This document shows, in pieces, positions 36,541-48,250 of a stretch of DNA of 64,000 bases; position 1 is the first letter of the stretch; each line of letters opens with the position of its first letter. This DNA comes from Labyrinthula sp. Ha. Its lineage: Eukaryota > Sar > Bigyra > Labyrinthulida > Labyrinthulaceae. The position numbers were made by a program, and so were the translations under genes. The stretch covers positions 434,001 to 498,000 of the forward strand of contig JAALGZ010000008.1 of assembly GCA_015227615.1 (NCBI GenBank), in the 5' to 3' direction. The notes beneath the pieces were generated by a model, which saw only the letters and a list, made by a program, of their open reading frames with translations, had not been told where the DNA came from and made no database searches.

Positions 36541-37020
36541 CCTCCCTTTTTTTGAAATTTAAAATCCTGGAGATTTTTTCTTTGAAATATGAAATCTTGA
36601 ACCTTTTTATTTTGAAATACATAATCCTTGAACCTTTTTCCTTTGAAATATTAAATCTTGAACCTGTTTTGCTTTTAAATATAAAATCTTGAACGTGTTC
36701 TTTTGAAATATGAAATCTTGAACCTGTTTTCTGTTTAAATATAAAATCTTGAACATTTTGTTTATAAATATAAAATACTGAACCTTTTTCTTTTGAAATA
36801 TAAAATTTTGAACCTGTTTTCTGTTTAAATATAAAATCTTGAACATTTTGTTTATAAATATAAATTACTGAACCCTTTTTCTTTTGAAATATAAAATCCC
36901 GAACCTGTTTTCCTTTTAAATATGAAATCCTGAACATTTTGTTCATAAATATAAAATCTTGAAAATTCTTTTTTGAAATATGAATTCTTGAATTTGTTTT
37001 CTTGAAATATAAATGTTAAA
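36541..37020. repeat. AT-rich ~30-bp minisatellite in the tail of MULE copy 1
   Basis: About 15 imperfect units of 29-31 bp of the form TTGAACCTGTTTTCTGTTTA plus AATATAAAATC. Three unit types alternate (GAACCTGTTTTC, GAACATTTTGTTTAT, GAACCTTTTTCTTTTG), giving a higher-order period of about 90 bp. On the minus strand the array is open in several frames at once and would spell repeats of QDFIFKQKTGS, but that is a property of the sequence, not evidence of a gene. The same array occurs in MULE copy 2. Confidence 0.9.
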
Positions 37021-37385
37021 CCCCCTCTCTTTTGCTTTGAATAATCCCGATCCCTGAGCATTGGCTGAAGTTAAAAATGAGTTTTTACCTTCTGAGCAGC
37101 TATGTATCAACAAAACGATGTACCTTTGTCCTTTACTAACTCGCTTCCTGCACTCCGTTTTGTTGAATATATATACCTCTTGTAAAATCTTGTAAAACTC
37201 TGTTCAATCTTGTACAATAATTTACTATCATGTAAAATCTTGTTCTATCTTGTATAATCTTTTTCTATCTTCTAAAATATGGTGTTTTCTGGGTCCTAGC
37301 TTTGTCCTGTCCAGTCTTTTATCATGTAACTGTCATGATTTCAGTTTTTTTATCTTGATTTTGTTGGTTTGTTTTTTTTTTTTTA

Positions 37386-37447
37386 AATTCGCAATTGAAA
37401 ATTCGGTCAATGAAAATTTGGAGTATTTGACTCTGGAGATAAAAAAA
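37386..37447 (-). repeat. Right terminal inverted repeat of MULE copy 1
   Basis: Read on the minus strand, it starts with a T-run, then ATCTCCAGAGTCAAATACTCC and ATTTTCATTGAC, matching the right terminal repeat of MULE copy 2 (58,747-58,809). It is slightly more diverged at the tip. No partner exists at the left end of this copy. Confidence 0.7.
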
Positions 37448-37537
37448 CCTTATTCGTTACCGCAGTGCAACATTCCTCAGTTCTGTTTTGATTACTCAAT
37501 ATAGAATTACCACAACCAGTTTATTAGAAAAGCAAAT

Positions 37538-38401
37538 ATGTATAAACTCAAACCAAAGATTCTGGATGCTTCTTTAGGATTCGTCACGAAACATGGATGG
37601 AGCAAAATTGCACTCGCATCTGGTGCAGAAGCAATACAACTACCCCATGTATCCTCTGGGTTGTTCCACAAAGGACCAGTGGAACTTGTACATCATCACA
37701 TGGAGAAGAGCAACACCTTGCTGATCCAACAAATAAAAAGCTCAGGAAACAAGTACATTTCTTACAAAAATCTAGTATCAGATCTTCTCTTCTATCGCAT
37801 TCTGTTGAATAAAGAATATCAGCAATCCTGGCCTCAAGCTATGGCTTTGGGCGCTCGACCGGAAAATGTCACAAACATCTTGTCTTTGATTCATTCTCTC
37901 TCTTTTGATATCTATAAGGTACAATTTAACCCTGAACTACTCAATCATGACTACTATTTAGATTACAGACTAAATCAAACCTCAGTTAGAGCTATTTTTG
38001 CTGCTGGAGAGACTTATTTCTTGTCAGACTACTCTAAAGATTTTATAGATGCAAAAAAGTTTCTTGAAGTAAAAGTATCTCAGGCAAAGAGTGTAGAAAA
38101 AGTTTTGAATTATGGAACAGCAGTTGGAGAAGGTGCATTCTCTGTTTTTTCTTCATTTTCACATCAAGTGTTTAAAGCTTTAACAGAGCAAAGAGCAGAG
38201 AAATTTGTGGTCATTGAGAAGGAAAGAAAAGATGATCAAGTAAAAGAAGAACAAGTATTTAAGCTTCCAGGTGATCTTTTTCATTCTTATGAAAAAGGAT
38301 ATAAACAAGTTAAGGTTATGACTTCAGACCAAGCTGAAAAAATCATTTTAGATTATGAGCCTGAAGCAATTGTTGTCAAAGTATATTCTTTCTTTCTTTA
38401 G
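37538..38401 (+). CDS. COQ9: COQ9-like ubiquinone biosynthesis protein
   Basis: 287-residue protein. COQ9 is a lipid-binding TetR-fold protein of the mitochondrial coenzyme Q synthome that presents intermediates to COQ7. Matching blocks: FVTKHGWSKIALASGAEAIQ (residues 15-34), the GLFHKGPVELVHHHMEKSN block, a SWPQAMALGARPENV block at about 98-111, and the C-terminal COQ9 helices (ASLHSLSFDIYK-like, AIFAAGETYFLSDYSKDF, KKFLEVKVSQAKSVEKVL). About 95 C-terminal residues beyond the core have no clear counterpart. The N-terminus starts almost at the core domain, with no convincing mitochondrial presequence. An in-frame stop lies 36 bp upstream and a MULE end about 90 bp upstream. A short presequence, another start or loss of a 5' exon are all possible. 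Confidence 0.78.
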   Translation: MYKLKPKILDASLGFVTKHGWSKIALASGAEAIQLPHVSSGLFHKGPVELVHHHMEKSNTLLIQQIKSSGNKYISYKNLVSDLLFYRILLNKEYQQSWPQAMALGARPENVTNILSLIHSLSFDIYKVQFNPELLNHDYYLDYRLNQTSVRAIFAAGETYFLSDYSKDFIDAKKFLEVKVSQAKSVEKVLNYGTAVGEGAFSVFSSFSHQVFKALTEQRAEKFVVIEKERKDDQVKEEQVFKLPGDLFHSYEKGYKQVKVMTSDQAEKIILDYEPEAIVVKVYSFFL

Positions 38402-39494
38402 TTAAATTCATAGACAAATATTGATGAAACTTTTGAACCTATTACCAACCTATCCAAAGATTCAAAACCTTTTGTGAGATTAATTGTGGACAATGCGAAC
38501 ATTGTACTTGATGTATTAACCAAGTAAAATAACTATGAACTAGGATTCTATTCTTAGTTTTATAACTTTGCATATATATTTTATAAGGGATAGATTCTGT
38601 GTGATAGAAAACCTATACATTAAAGGACCTCCATTTACTCAAAAAACAAAAAATAAGAAACAAACATTTCGTCAATGCCGTATTCGGAGAAAGGCCTACA
38701 AAAATTAGTTTTATTGCATGTGGAAGATTATTCACGTCAACAGAGAAGTATAGTTAAAGGCATAGAAGAGTCAGTTTCGTATATTTTTTTCTTCTGATAT
38801 ATTTCCTAATCTTTGATGAGAAGTATTCTAGTAAACAGAGGAGAACAGTTTTATAGCAAATAAAGTGATGTAGACCAGTTAAAAGCAATAATTACTTTGG
38901 TAATATCCCTGTTTTACAACAGCGTTAACCCTCAAGCTGGAAACCAGAAACTGCTTTGTTTTTATCCGCGATGTTACACTTGCTTGGCTAACACTTAGTA
39001 TTGACCTCAAAATATACACCTGGGTGAACTCTATTAAATATTTCTTTTCTTTTTGAACATGTTTGAGTTTTGGAAAAACCTTCGAGACTAAGGCTACCTC
39101 CAATACATGAAAGGTTTGTTTGCAAACTGGGCTTTGCTAGCACTCTTTGGTTTAATTTAGTATCAGGCACCTAATCTCAAGAGCAGAACTAACTAAATGA
39201 ATTTGATAGATTGACTCTTTAACGAAAGTCAAATATAGGGAAGCAAATGTTTCTTGAGTAAAAAGTTATTCATTGAAAGTGTAAATGTTCTATTCGGCAC
39301 TATTCCAAACTTCACGAATTAACTCGTAAATGCACCTACTTGGATAATGTAACCCACGTCTTTATATGTCTCACAAACTTATGCAAAGTGCTCTAACAGA
39401 GTTCAATCAATATTTTAGTTGATAAGAACCAAGTTCATTATCCTCGAGTACAAACTTTAGTTGAGTTTTGCAGGTTAGTATTTATATATATAAA
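38402..39494. other. Intergenic stretch
   Basis: COQ9 3' flank and AT-rich sequence. Short open frames on the minus strand (38,879-39,170) have no recognisable content. Confidence 0.5.
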
Positions 39495-40106
39495 CTATCC
39501 TTTAACTACTTCTGCATAGGATTTTCTTCTACAGCCAAATCTTGGTGTACTTATTCTATATATTGGGAAAGAACAGCTCAACAGTTTCCAAGAATGTTCT
39601 TTCATATCCTTCAACATATTTCTTACCTTTTCCTCTTCCTCCATCTGACACCAAGATTTTTCACACACTAGGAGAACATCCTCTAGTTGGATTTCTTCCT
39701 CTTTCACAATAGATAACCTTCTTTTCTTTTCAATTCTGTTCCAACTTTCATTGCAAAGTAGAAGTGGATATTCAGCAGGAGTCCAAATTGCTTTCATATT
39801 TTGAACTGCTCTACAATATTCAGGAAGGCTTGCTTCTATCCATTCCCTCACAAACTTCTGCTCCTTTGTCTCCATAATCTCACCTTTACTATTCTTCTTT
39901 GGACCTTTATAGCAATATATAGGTCTTCCATATCTTCTTCCTCTTCTCTTCTTCTTGTGAACTGTTTTTCTCCACTTCCATGCAAAGTGTACTGCCTCTA
40001 GTCCAAGTACAACAACCATATTTGTTCTTTCTTTGTTTTCTTGTTTCAATTTAATTTGAAATATATAACTATTTTGAAGAAAATTCTGAAAAATGAATAA
40101 TTTCAA
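39495..40106 (-). CDS. Hypothetical basic/acidic soluble protein
   Basis: 203 codons from the first ATG, or 174 from a second in-frame ATG at 40,019 (MVVVLGLEAVHFAWKWRK). The second start is attractive because codon composition becomes less AT-biased from there. A strongly basic segment, KKKRRGRRYGR, is followed by a mixed helical region with spaced Trp and Cys residues (PEYCRAV, LLLCNESW, LLVCEKSWC) and an acidic patch EKEEEIQLED-like. It has no signal peptide or membrane helix in the shorter form. I do not recognise the family. Basic motif plus Cys/Trp pairs could suggest nucleic-acid binding, but that is a guess. Confidence 0.5.
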   Translation of the reverse strand: MKLFIFQNFLQNSYIFQIKLKQENKERTNMVVVLGLEAVHFAWKWRKTVHKKKRRGRRYGRPIYCYKGPKKNSKGEIMETKEQKFVREWIEASLPEYCRAVQNMKAIWTPAEYPLLLCNESWNRIEKKRRLSIVKEEEIQLEDVLLVCEKSWCQMEEEEKVRNMLKDMKEHSWKLLSCSFPIYRISTPRFGCRRKSYAEVVKG

Positions 40107-43100
40107 TCAAATTTATTATAGCAAGATAATTCATATTAATTTCTTTATACATTGTTTATCCGTCATTTTTTTTATTCACACAATTTCACACACATTTTGG
40201 GCAATCATAATATTCTCTAACGTATATATTTAAATAAATTTTCAGAACTCGCTTAGAGTATACAGAATAAAATTAAACCATGTTATTTTTTATAACGTTA
40301 TCAACCGTTATAATTAATATCTATTTTTATTTTATTATATTTAGATTTTATTATTTACTTTGGTTCAGAAGATATGATAACAAGGAATAGTTTGTATTTA
40401 GTTATCTTGATAATTATAGTGATAGATAACATTATATATCAAACCAATACTTTAATAGGGTTTTCCAGCTTCAATAAGTATACAGGGACTTTGAGTTCTT
40501 TGATCAGGAGGTTTTTCTATTTGAATTGTCAGTTTACTGGGGTCTATTGAAAATAGTTCACAAAAAAGATGTTAGGTAGACACTTTCATTTAACATGGCA
40601 GGGTATATAGGAAGAGGAGAGCTTTTGATTGAGTAAATAAAGTGTCAGTTGGTGTCATTTAATAATAGTTAAAAGGAACTATAAGTTCAACAATAAGGAT
40701 AATATGGTTTGATCCAAGTGTATATTTTATACGGTTATACTATTACTCTTTGAGAGTTCAATCAGTTTTGTGCCGACAAAACCTTTTTACAACTACTACT
40801 TTGAAAATGTAGCGAAAGAGTTTTAATTAGTTAAAATCAAGTATTCAAGTTAAATTAATAATGGGCGAATTTTATTTCTCCCTGTCAATAACCCAATATA
40901 TTCCACTAGAGCTTACAAACAAGAATAGAAACTTGGAAAAAGATGAAAGGAAGTGTTTTGAATAACATTGAAAAAGCTCAACTCATTGCTCTCACACAAT
41001 GATTATATGATACTTCAATTAGGATAATTCATATACTATTGACCAGTGTAAAAGTACTGTGAACAATTTGTCATATCCGATTCAAATTTGTACCTCGATA
41101 TTATTTAGATGTGAAGTCTTATTCTGAATATTGCATTTCAGGGCAATAATAGTTTATTCATTGCAGCGTAAGAAAGGTTATCTCAAATTACTCTTCTCAA
41201 ATAAACAATTTAAATTAGTTAGAGAAGATACAAACAAATGCAGGGATGGGCTCACTATTAATTAAATTTAAAATACCGCTTTGGCACTATTTGTTCTATA
41301 CTGTGACATATGTGCTCTAGCAATTACAATTCTGCTTTGCCTAAATTCAGCGCCTTTAATAAGTATTGTAAGAGAAAAGTTATATTCTTTTCATCGCAAA
41401 TCAGTGAAGCAGAGCTGTGCAAGATTCAGTTTAGAACCAATGAGGGCATTCTCCTAACAATTCCAAGACAAGTTTTTGCAAATGTTGGTTAATTCTAAGA
41501 GTTGGGATCTTAATCCCTAGGCTATGTTTCTATTCTACCAATATGTTCCTCAAAGATCCCATCATTGGCAATTTAGATGTTACGGAAAGAACAATGCAGG
41601 TACAAGATTGTGGAGGATACATATTACCTGTTCCATTTCAGTAACCCTGTTGGTGCCGAGGGTAATGATAATATCTTTCTCTTCTAGGTATATAAGATCT
41701 ATAAACTCTTTAAGGGTCATGACCTCAATTCTTTTTATGATATTGGTTTTTGAACACCATGAATTTAGGCTGAATTTAAGTTTTCTTCAGAGGAAGCTTT
41801 TTTTCAATAATTATATTTTTTTAGTAAATACAATGTTAATCAAGTTTAAGAATTCTATTTAGTATCGAATTTTAGGGAAAAGCTTAATCACCGTTTTGCG
41901 TTAAGTAATCGTACTTATCAACAGTTCATATTTATATACAGAATCAATACAATAACGTGCAAGCATAATTGGTATATTTTGCTGAATCAATATATTTTTT
42001 AACTTAGATTTGCGAATTAGTTTTCTCTATATCATAGTAACCCGCTTATTTCTATACAAGATATACATATGGGGTAGATAAAAGCTGCTAGAGTGAGATT
42101 AAGTTGTGTGCTAGTTGGTAGCTAATATCTAACCCTAGAGTGCTGCATGGAATGTTACATACTTAACACCTTACTACTTATTAAGCGAAAAAAAGTTTAT
42201 TTGATTCGAGTTCATAGTAACATTTTGATTAAAGTAATAGATTTGAAAATTATAAGAAAGTCAAAACGAAGCTCAAGATGATTTTATTTTTTTTCGAAGT
42301 TAAATCGCTCAGTGTGACCCAGCTTCAGTAAAAAAAGTGAGAAAATAAACAATCTCAAGCTTTAGAATTAGCGACAGGTAAGGGTTTGGGGGTTTACTAC
42401 TCATTGTAACTTTCTGGTGACACATATAACATAATCATTAAAGACAATGGCATAACTGAGGTAGCTAGAATAACGGATTAGGGGGTCATAATGCTTGTTA
42501 AAGCATCAACAGAGACCCGAAACTGGTGGTTGGCATCAAGACAATTATGGATGAGATTCAGTGGAGAAGAAATGGCCACGAGCACAAATAGTATCCAAGG
42601 GGAGAAAACTAGATTTGAAATTATAGGGGGTAAAGTTTGGTTGAACAATAATATATATATAACGTATTAAGATTTAGGTAAAAACTGCCTCTAACACTTT
42701 GGGATACTAGTTTATGAAATATATGGATACTAAACCCACAGATAAATTTAAGACTTAAGAATATATTTTATTTAATAGGAAATAAGAGGAGTTAAAACTC
42801 TCACAATTTGAGAAAAAAAGGTGGGGTATAAAATATAACAGACTATGTGGTAAAAATACACCAGCTAATCATTGAAGAGCAAGATTCTATGATGTTAAGA
42901 TTTATCGGTATCTTTTGATTTCGCCCTGAGAATCGTGTGCTGTTAAGTATTAGTTTGCTTGAAAAATTGAACAGTATAAACTATTTTTCTATCGCTCTAA
43001 AATATAAATAAAATATCTGGGTAGACCGCACAGGAGTTCATCATGTCACGATCAAAAATTTCTTCATACGGTAGCCGTTCTTACCTTCCAGTTTTATCGT

Positions 43101-44879
43101 GCTACGGTACTTAACCTAATTTATACCACAAAGATTTATTCTATGCAGCATAGCATTCAATGAAAATTTTGTTTTCCCTCGAAATACTGTCTTACAATCT
43201 ATTAACTACCTGATATTCGGACAATATGTGAAATAATATGTTCCTAAAATTATCCCAAGAATCAACAACAATAACTAAAACTCTTCTTTGAAAAATACTC
43301 AAAATCATCAAGAATTCTTTGTTCAGGTAATTGAAGATTGTATATTTAATGCAAATTCTTAGAGTTTCCAAAAAAAATGAATATATTTGCTGAAGATTAT
43401 TGGATTGGCGATGATTAGTCCTAAGAATATCGCTGCCCACAATAATGAGTAAGCTTTATTGTGACAATAAACTAGAAAGCAACATACACAGTAGATAAAG
43501 CATATTTCAGAAAATAATACAAGAGCAGAAATTAGCTATAATAAATGTAGATAACTGAGACAATATGGAAACTAACTATAATTAAAATCAGAGGCTAAAC
43601 ACCCAATTTTCACCAGGTGTGTTGTGAAGTTAGGTTCTTTACATAAGATTTCAGTAAGATATCAATTTTTATCCAGAAACATAAAAGGAGAAAAGGGACG
43701 TCACATTGACACTAGAGCTTAAATCTCCCAAAAGCTTCACATAACATTAAAAAATATATTACCATTTCACAATAGCAGCGATGAAACTTACTAGTCAAAG
43801 TCTTGGGAATTGACCCTAAACGTGGCTTAGCATGATAGATTTATAGCGAATGTAACACACCATTAACTTGCAGCAAACAACAGATCGCAAGGGACCTTAA
43901 TGTACAAAATATTTATTTCTTAAAGTTACCGTTCATTAGAGTGGTATTTGGAGTTTGCCTATTATTTTTCATATACTCTCGTTAGCTTGTGACATTATGT
44001 TACAATACAATTTGAATTTACTGCAGAATAGACAAGAAATACCTAAGCTTTGGGGAAAAGGCAAAAAAAAATCAGTCAATTTCTCTATAGAATAATCTTT
44101 GTCCGCATAAGAAAACAATTTTCTAGAAGAAGATGTATGACTGGTCCTTTTTTGAGGTGTAAATATTTCAATAACAACGAAAAAGACCAGTTTCCCCTCC
44201 CCCCCAACTCTGTAGCTTGATTGGGCTCGTATTGATAGAGAAGTACAAAGATCGTAAGATCAGAGTATCGCCAAATTGAAGGATACTAGATCTCTAATAT
44301 GGTTAAATATAGCGTTAAACTGATTATTTATCAAGTTTTTCTTCTCTTTAACTTTTCCAACATAACGTTGAAACTACATTTGCTTCATTGAGACCCGAAT
44401 ATACTGGCGAACAATGGTTTTTCTTATACAAAATATAATCAAAAGGGTCTAAGAATCACATTCTAATATTGTTTAACCTGCGCTAAGAACCCTCTTAAGA
44501 TTATCATACTTTAGAAATCTTTATGTAAAATTACCCATTAATCAGTTCGCATAATGTCTATACTCAAATAGAGTAAGTTTAGTCTGTACAAACAGGTATA
44601 ACTTCCTAACCTATGTTTAGTAAAGTTTCCTAACGGATATTAATGTATATGTGCTCTTTATTTTAAAATAAGAGCTAAATAGTGGTCATAATAGCCGCTA
44701 GTATTCCCGTCTATGCTCTTAACCAGAGTTCTTCACTTCAAGCTCTTAGTTAGTTTGATTTACTTGAGCGCATACTACCTTCATAAAATTGATACAATGG
44801 TGGAAGCAACCATTTGTGAGCTGATGCGCCTCAAAATTTGCTTCATATGACTAGAACGATATTAGATTACGGGTACGGA
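40107..44879. other. 4.8-kb gene desert
   Basis: AT-rich DNA without convincing genes. Frames at 41,310-41,862 contain short peptide-like runs that change frame and could be an old coding remnant, but no family is recognisable. A slightly more GC-rich patch at about 42,380-42,640 likewise gives no recognisable protein. Confidence 0.55.
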
Positions 44880-44942
44880 TTTTTGACTCCGGATTCAAAT
44901 ACTCCTCGCGATCTCATTGGTCAGATCGATTTCCCAAAACTT
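44880..44942 (+). repeat. Left terminal inverted repeat of MULE copy 2
   Basis: T5-GACTCCGGA-TCAAATACTCC at the tip, then a less matched spacer, CATTGG and ATTTCCCAA. It pairs with 58,747-58,809 on the opposite strand. Confidence 0.88.
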
Positions 44943-44966
44943 TTGTCATTATACTTCGTCTGAATA

Positions 44967-46744
44967 ATGGAGTCACACAATCGCGATTTCCACACTTGGA
45001 GAAAATTTAAAGAGGGCAGACACAAATATTTTGGGCAAAGTTTAAAACAAAATTACGAACAAAAACTATACAACAAGGCGAACCCAAAGGGACGAGTCTC
45101 CGACCAGAGGTTCTACAAATTGAACAACAAAGTCAATCAGAATTACGAGGAAAATAAACTGCAGCAACGAATTCTAATTCAGAAGAAATGCTGGAAGTGA
45201 TCAGTAGACTTGCCAGTGGTCAGTCTAAGTGGAAAATTCGTACTTCTCACTACTTTGACGAGGCAATCAGCTTTTCTAAGTGGGGTTGGAACTGCAAAAG
45301 ACTAAAGAGATGTAAAAATAAGTGTAGTTCAGACAAAAATTGCTCTTTTGAAGTTAACATTAAGCTTAATCCTGATACTTCTAAGTAAATTTTCGTCGTA
45401 ATTAACGAAAATCACTGCAGTCATGAGATAAAATCACTAGGAGAGAAAAAATATATATGCAAAAAAGCTTGCAACAGAAGAATTAAAAATGATTAAATAC
45501 CTAGGAGTTGCCGACGGTGGAATTGCAGCGGCAGTTGTCGCTATACATCGCAATTTTCAAGACACATTGCTTGAAAAAAAAACTAGTAAGAAGAATAATG
45601 AAAAAAGCTAAAGAAGCTGTTGACACTAGCGAAGATAATAATATTAAGAAGTTAATTACGTGTGGGAAAATATGCTTAGAACGTGGAGGAAGATTTGAAC
45701 TGACTTGGAATTATCCCAAGGAAGGCAATACTATTCTAAATGGACTCATTTCTCAAGAAAACCTACAAAATGACTTAAGAAAGTATACGGGGATAGTATC
45801 CAAGTGGATACTACCCATGGAATGAGCAGATATCGGTTGGTGGCAATGTTCTCTTGCGGAATCGATTGCTTCCTTAAAACCATAAATTTTGGGTGCTCAA
45901 TGATGGAGAGTGAGTCAAGTAAAGATGTTGTGAAAGCGCAAAAAGTTCTAGGTTTCCAGGATGCGGAAGTCATCATGAACGATGGGAGTAAAGCACTGGA
46001 AGCAGCTGTTGAAGTGCTGGGGCATCTCATGTTCTTTGCAGGAAACACTATGTTGTGGCCTTGAACTCAGCAAGATCTGGCCTAAAAGGGATGAAAAAAA
46101 TAAAGTTTACAATCAGCCTGGGCGATGTTCTCACTGTAATCTTTTCAGAAGAGAAAAATCTTGATCAGCTTATTGAAAATATGTTGGTTGACTTTCCTGA
46201 TGAACCACAGCAGCTTGCCCTAAAAAAATTAATAAAAACAAAGTCAAAGTGTGTTGGGAGATGACTAGAAAACTTCTAACATTCTCTCACTGCGCTGCTC
46301 AGAGGGTCGAATCATTTCACTCGGCCATCAAAGGGAATGTTTCTTTAAAAAAATTCTCTTAAGTCATGAACACTTGACGAAGTTGTAACCCACTACGAAA
46401 ATAATGAGGATAAGTACATGGAGACAACTTTGAAAAAGATTAAGGATTTGATAAGGGAGGATAAAGATCTTCCAAAGGAAGCTGATGAAATGTTCACAAA
46501 AGATTTGAAGTTGATGGGAGCGCGCTGGATTTTTGAAGAGTTGAGTTTAAGAAAGTTTATTGTCAGTGATTCAAACATGATAGTAAAGATGAAACATGTG
46601 TTGGAGGTTGCTGAAAGGGAAGGGGTAAAACTTCAGTCATGCATTTGTGAAACATGGACACATCAACTTTTTCCATGTCGCCACTATGCACGGTATTGTG
46701 ATCGTAAAAGTATCCAATACATGTCCATAAATCATTTCTCATAG
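44967..46744 (+). pseudogene. MULE transposase, copy 2, broken
   Basis: The N-terminus MESHNRDFHTWRKFKEGRHK (ATG at 44,967) is present only in this copy. The zinc-like block is at 45,188-45,388. The core block MDTTHGMSRYRLVAM contains the first catalytic Asp, and DAEVIMNDGSKALEAA the second-Asp region (open frame 45,804-46,064). The SWIM finger CICETWTHQLFPCRHY lies near 46,640-46,690. The final tail is across the LTR insert (57,478-57,849). Frameshifts or stops near 45,190, 45,388, 45,823, 46,062, 46,262 and 46,742 make it inactive. Confidence 0.82.
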
Positions 46745-46781
46745 AGGTGGACGTAACAGGGGCATCCTCTGTTCAAACAAG

Positions 46782-47180
46782 TTTTGAACCTGGGTCCAGT
46801 GAGAGTACAGAGTTCCAGTTGCTGTCCGGGAGTGAGAGCTGGACTGAAATGTTCCCATATTTAGAGTCCTACCCCGAAGGTTCGGAGAACTTCAAAAGAT
46901 TCACAAATAAGCTGAGGGACAAAGAGGATGGGTTCAAGAAGAAGACAGCTGGCAGTAGCAAGAGGAAAGGCAGTCACAGAACTGAAGTAGGGGCATATCG
47001 ACATGGCTTGAGTGAGCGCGGAAATATAATTGAGTAGTTACAATACGTAAGCAGAAGTAATAGAAAAAGAGATAGTAGTGAACATAAGATATAATTGTTA
47101 AAGTCGTAGTTGAAAACCATAAGAACATTTTATAGTAACAAAGAAGCATTCTTAAGAACAACTCCATATTTGGTTAAAAT
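46782..47180 (+). repeat. 5' LTR
   Basis: About 399 bp, matching 57,064-57,463. The termini are not the usual TG...CA: the left end reads TTTTGAACC and the right end GGTTAAAAT, which are imperfect inverted repeats of each other. The limits follow from where similarity between the copies stops and where the interrupted MULE sequence resumes. Confidence 0.88.
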
Positions 47181-47216
47181 TGAATTCAATTTGTAAAAAA
47201 GTATTAAAAGAACGGA

Positions 47217-48250
47217 ATGCCGACACCAACGAGCAGAACAAGGGGAGGGAGAAAAGCCCCTCCAAAAGAATCAACTGACCAGGATAGAGTGACAGCAGTA
47301 GAAACAGATACGGAGGCGGCAGTAGCCGCATTAGAATGTGGTTCCACGGAAAACAACCCCTCTGAACTCGTAGAAGAGCAAGAACAAGCAGTAATACAAC
47401 CAGAGGTACATAGAATGAGTGAAGAACAGTTAGCAGATGAAAGTTATGGCAATGACTTGCCAGAAAGTCTAACAGAAATGGAAGGTCAGAGAGCTTCCCG
47501 TTTGGGAAACGAAACTTTGGTGACTAACGAACTTGAGAAACTGTTGGAACTTCAAGTAGAGAAGTTGTTAAATAAGATGTATGAGAAAGGAATGCTGGCT
47601 CCTGGACCGAATTTCGGGGGGCCTGCTTTCGGAGGAGAGCATCAAGATATAAATTCAGTAACAAGAAAAAACAAACAAAAAGAAAAAAACCAAGAAAAAG
47701 AAATAAACACGAGTATAGATGTATATATAGATAAGCGGAATGAGGAGGTCAAGATATCGGATAGGCCAATTCTTCGGAGTCTGCAGTCAGAAAAGATAGC
47801 GAAGTTCCTAGTGATATTTAAGAATTATGAGGATTTAGTCCTCAAAAGAATAATAGGATTAGAGGAAGCAGACATAACCAGGAGTTTAAATTACAAGACG
47901 TTCTTAGAACTGCAGATGGCAAATGTTGATCCAACTAGTAGGATAGAGGTCCTCAACTATCTCAAGTTGTTGAATGAGCAGAGCTGGAACGCGCAAAAAC
48001 ATACCCTATTGACCCGCGCAAGTAGGAGATTAAAATGGAAGAACTTAAGCGACGTAAATACCTCGATGCAGAACTATATAGCTCAAGTCGATAGCCTTGT
48101 TCTTGGAATGGACATATCTAGTGATAAATACTTGAAAAAAGCCTTTAGCTTGCTAGTTTTGAAGAAACTCCCATTGACGTTCAGGGGACGGGATGCCCAG
48201 CATACTCAAAAACTTAAAGGCTGGAAGGATTATACTAAGATGAAAAATGA
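47217..48250 (+). pseudogene. LTR element gag, first segment (fossil)
   Basis: A long plus-strand frame starting MPTPTSRTRGGRKAPP, with an acidic, Gln/Glu-rich N-terminal half and a helical, capsid-like second half (for example RIEVLNYLKLLNEQSW). It begins 37 bp after the 5' LTR. Its continuation, with the zinc knuckle, lies beyond the reversed insertion. Confidence 0.75.

Larger units (their letters stand above)
34431..37447 (+). mobile_element. Mutator-like element (MULE) copy 1, 5'-truncated
   Basis: This copy matches copy 2 at about 95% by eye from 34,431 to its 3' end, but lacks the first roughly 270 bp, including the left terminal inverted repeat. The right end reads GGAGTATTTGACTC just before 37,440, corresponding to the right terminal repeat of copy 2. 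It contains the broken MULE transposase (34,469-36,444), a 30-bp minisatellite (36,541-37,020) and a short ATCTTGTAAA-type repeat (about 37,175-37,280). The right end lies only about 90 bp before the COQ9 start codon. No target duplication is identified. Confidence 0.8.

Noticed and set aside
36431-36946. Minus-strand 171-codon ORF of QDFIFKQKTGS-type repeats, with a near copy at 57,822-58,313
   Set aside because: It is the translation of an AT-rich minisatellite that happens to be open in several frames at once, inside a transposon tail. There is no sign of coding selection.
41310-41862. Adjacent plus-strand frames as a two-part gene
   Set aside because: They contain frame changes and no recognisable domain, so at best they are an old remnant.
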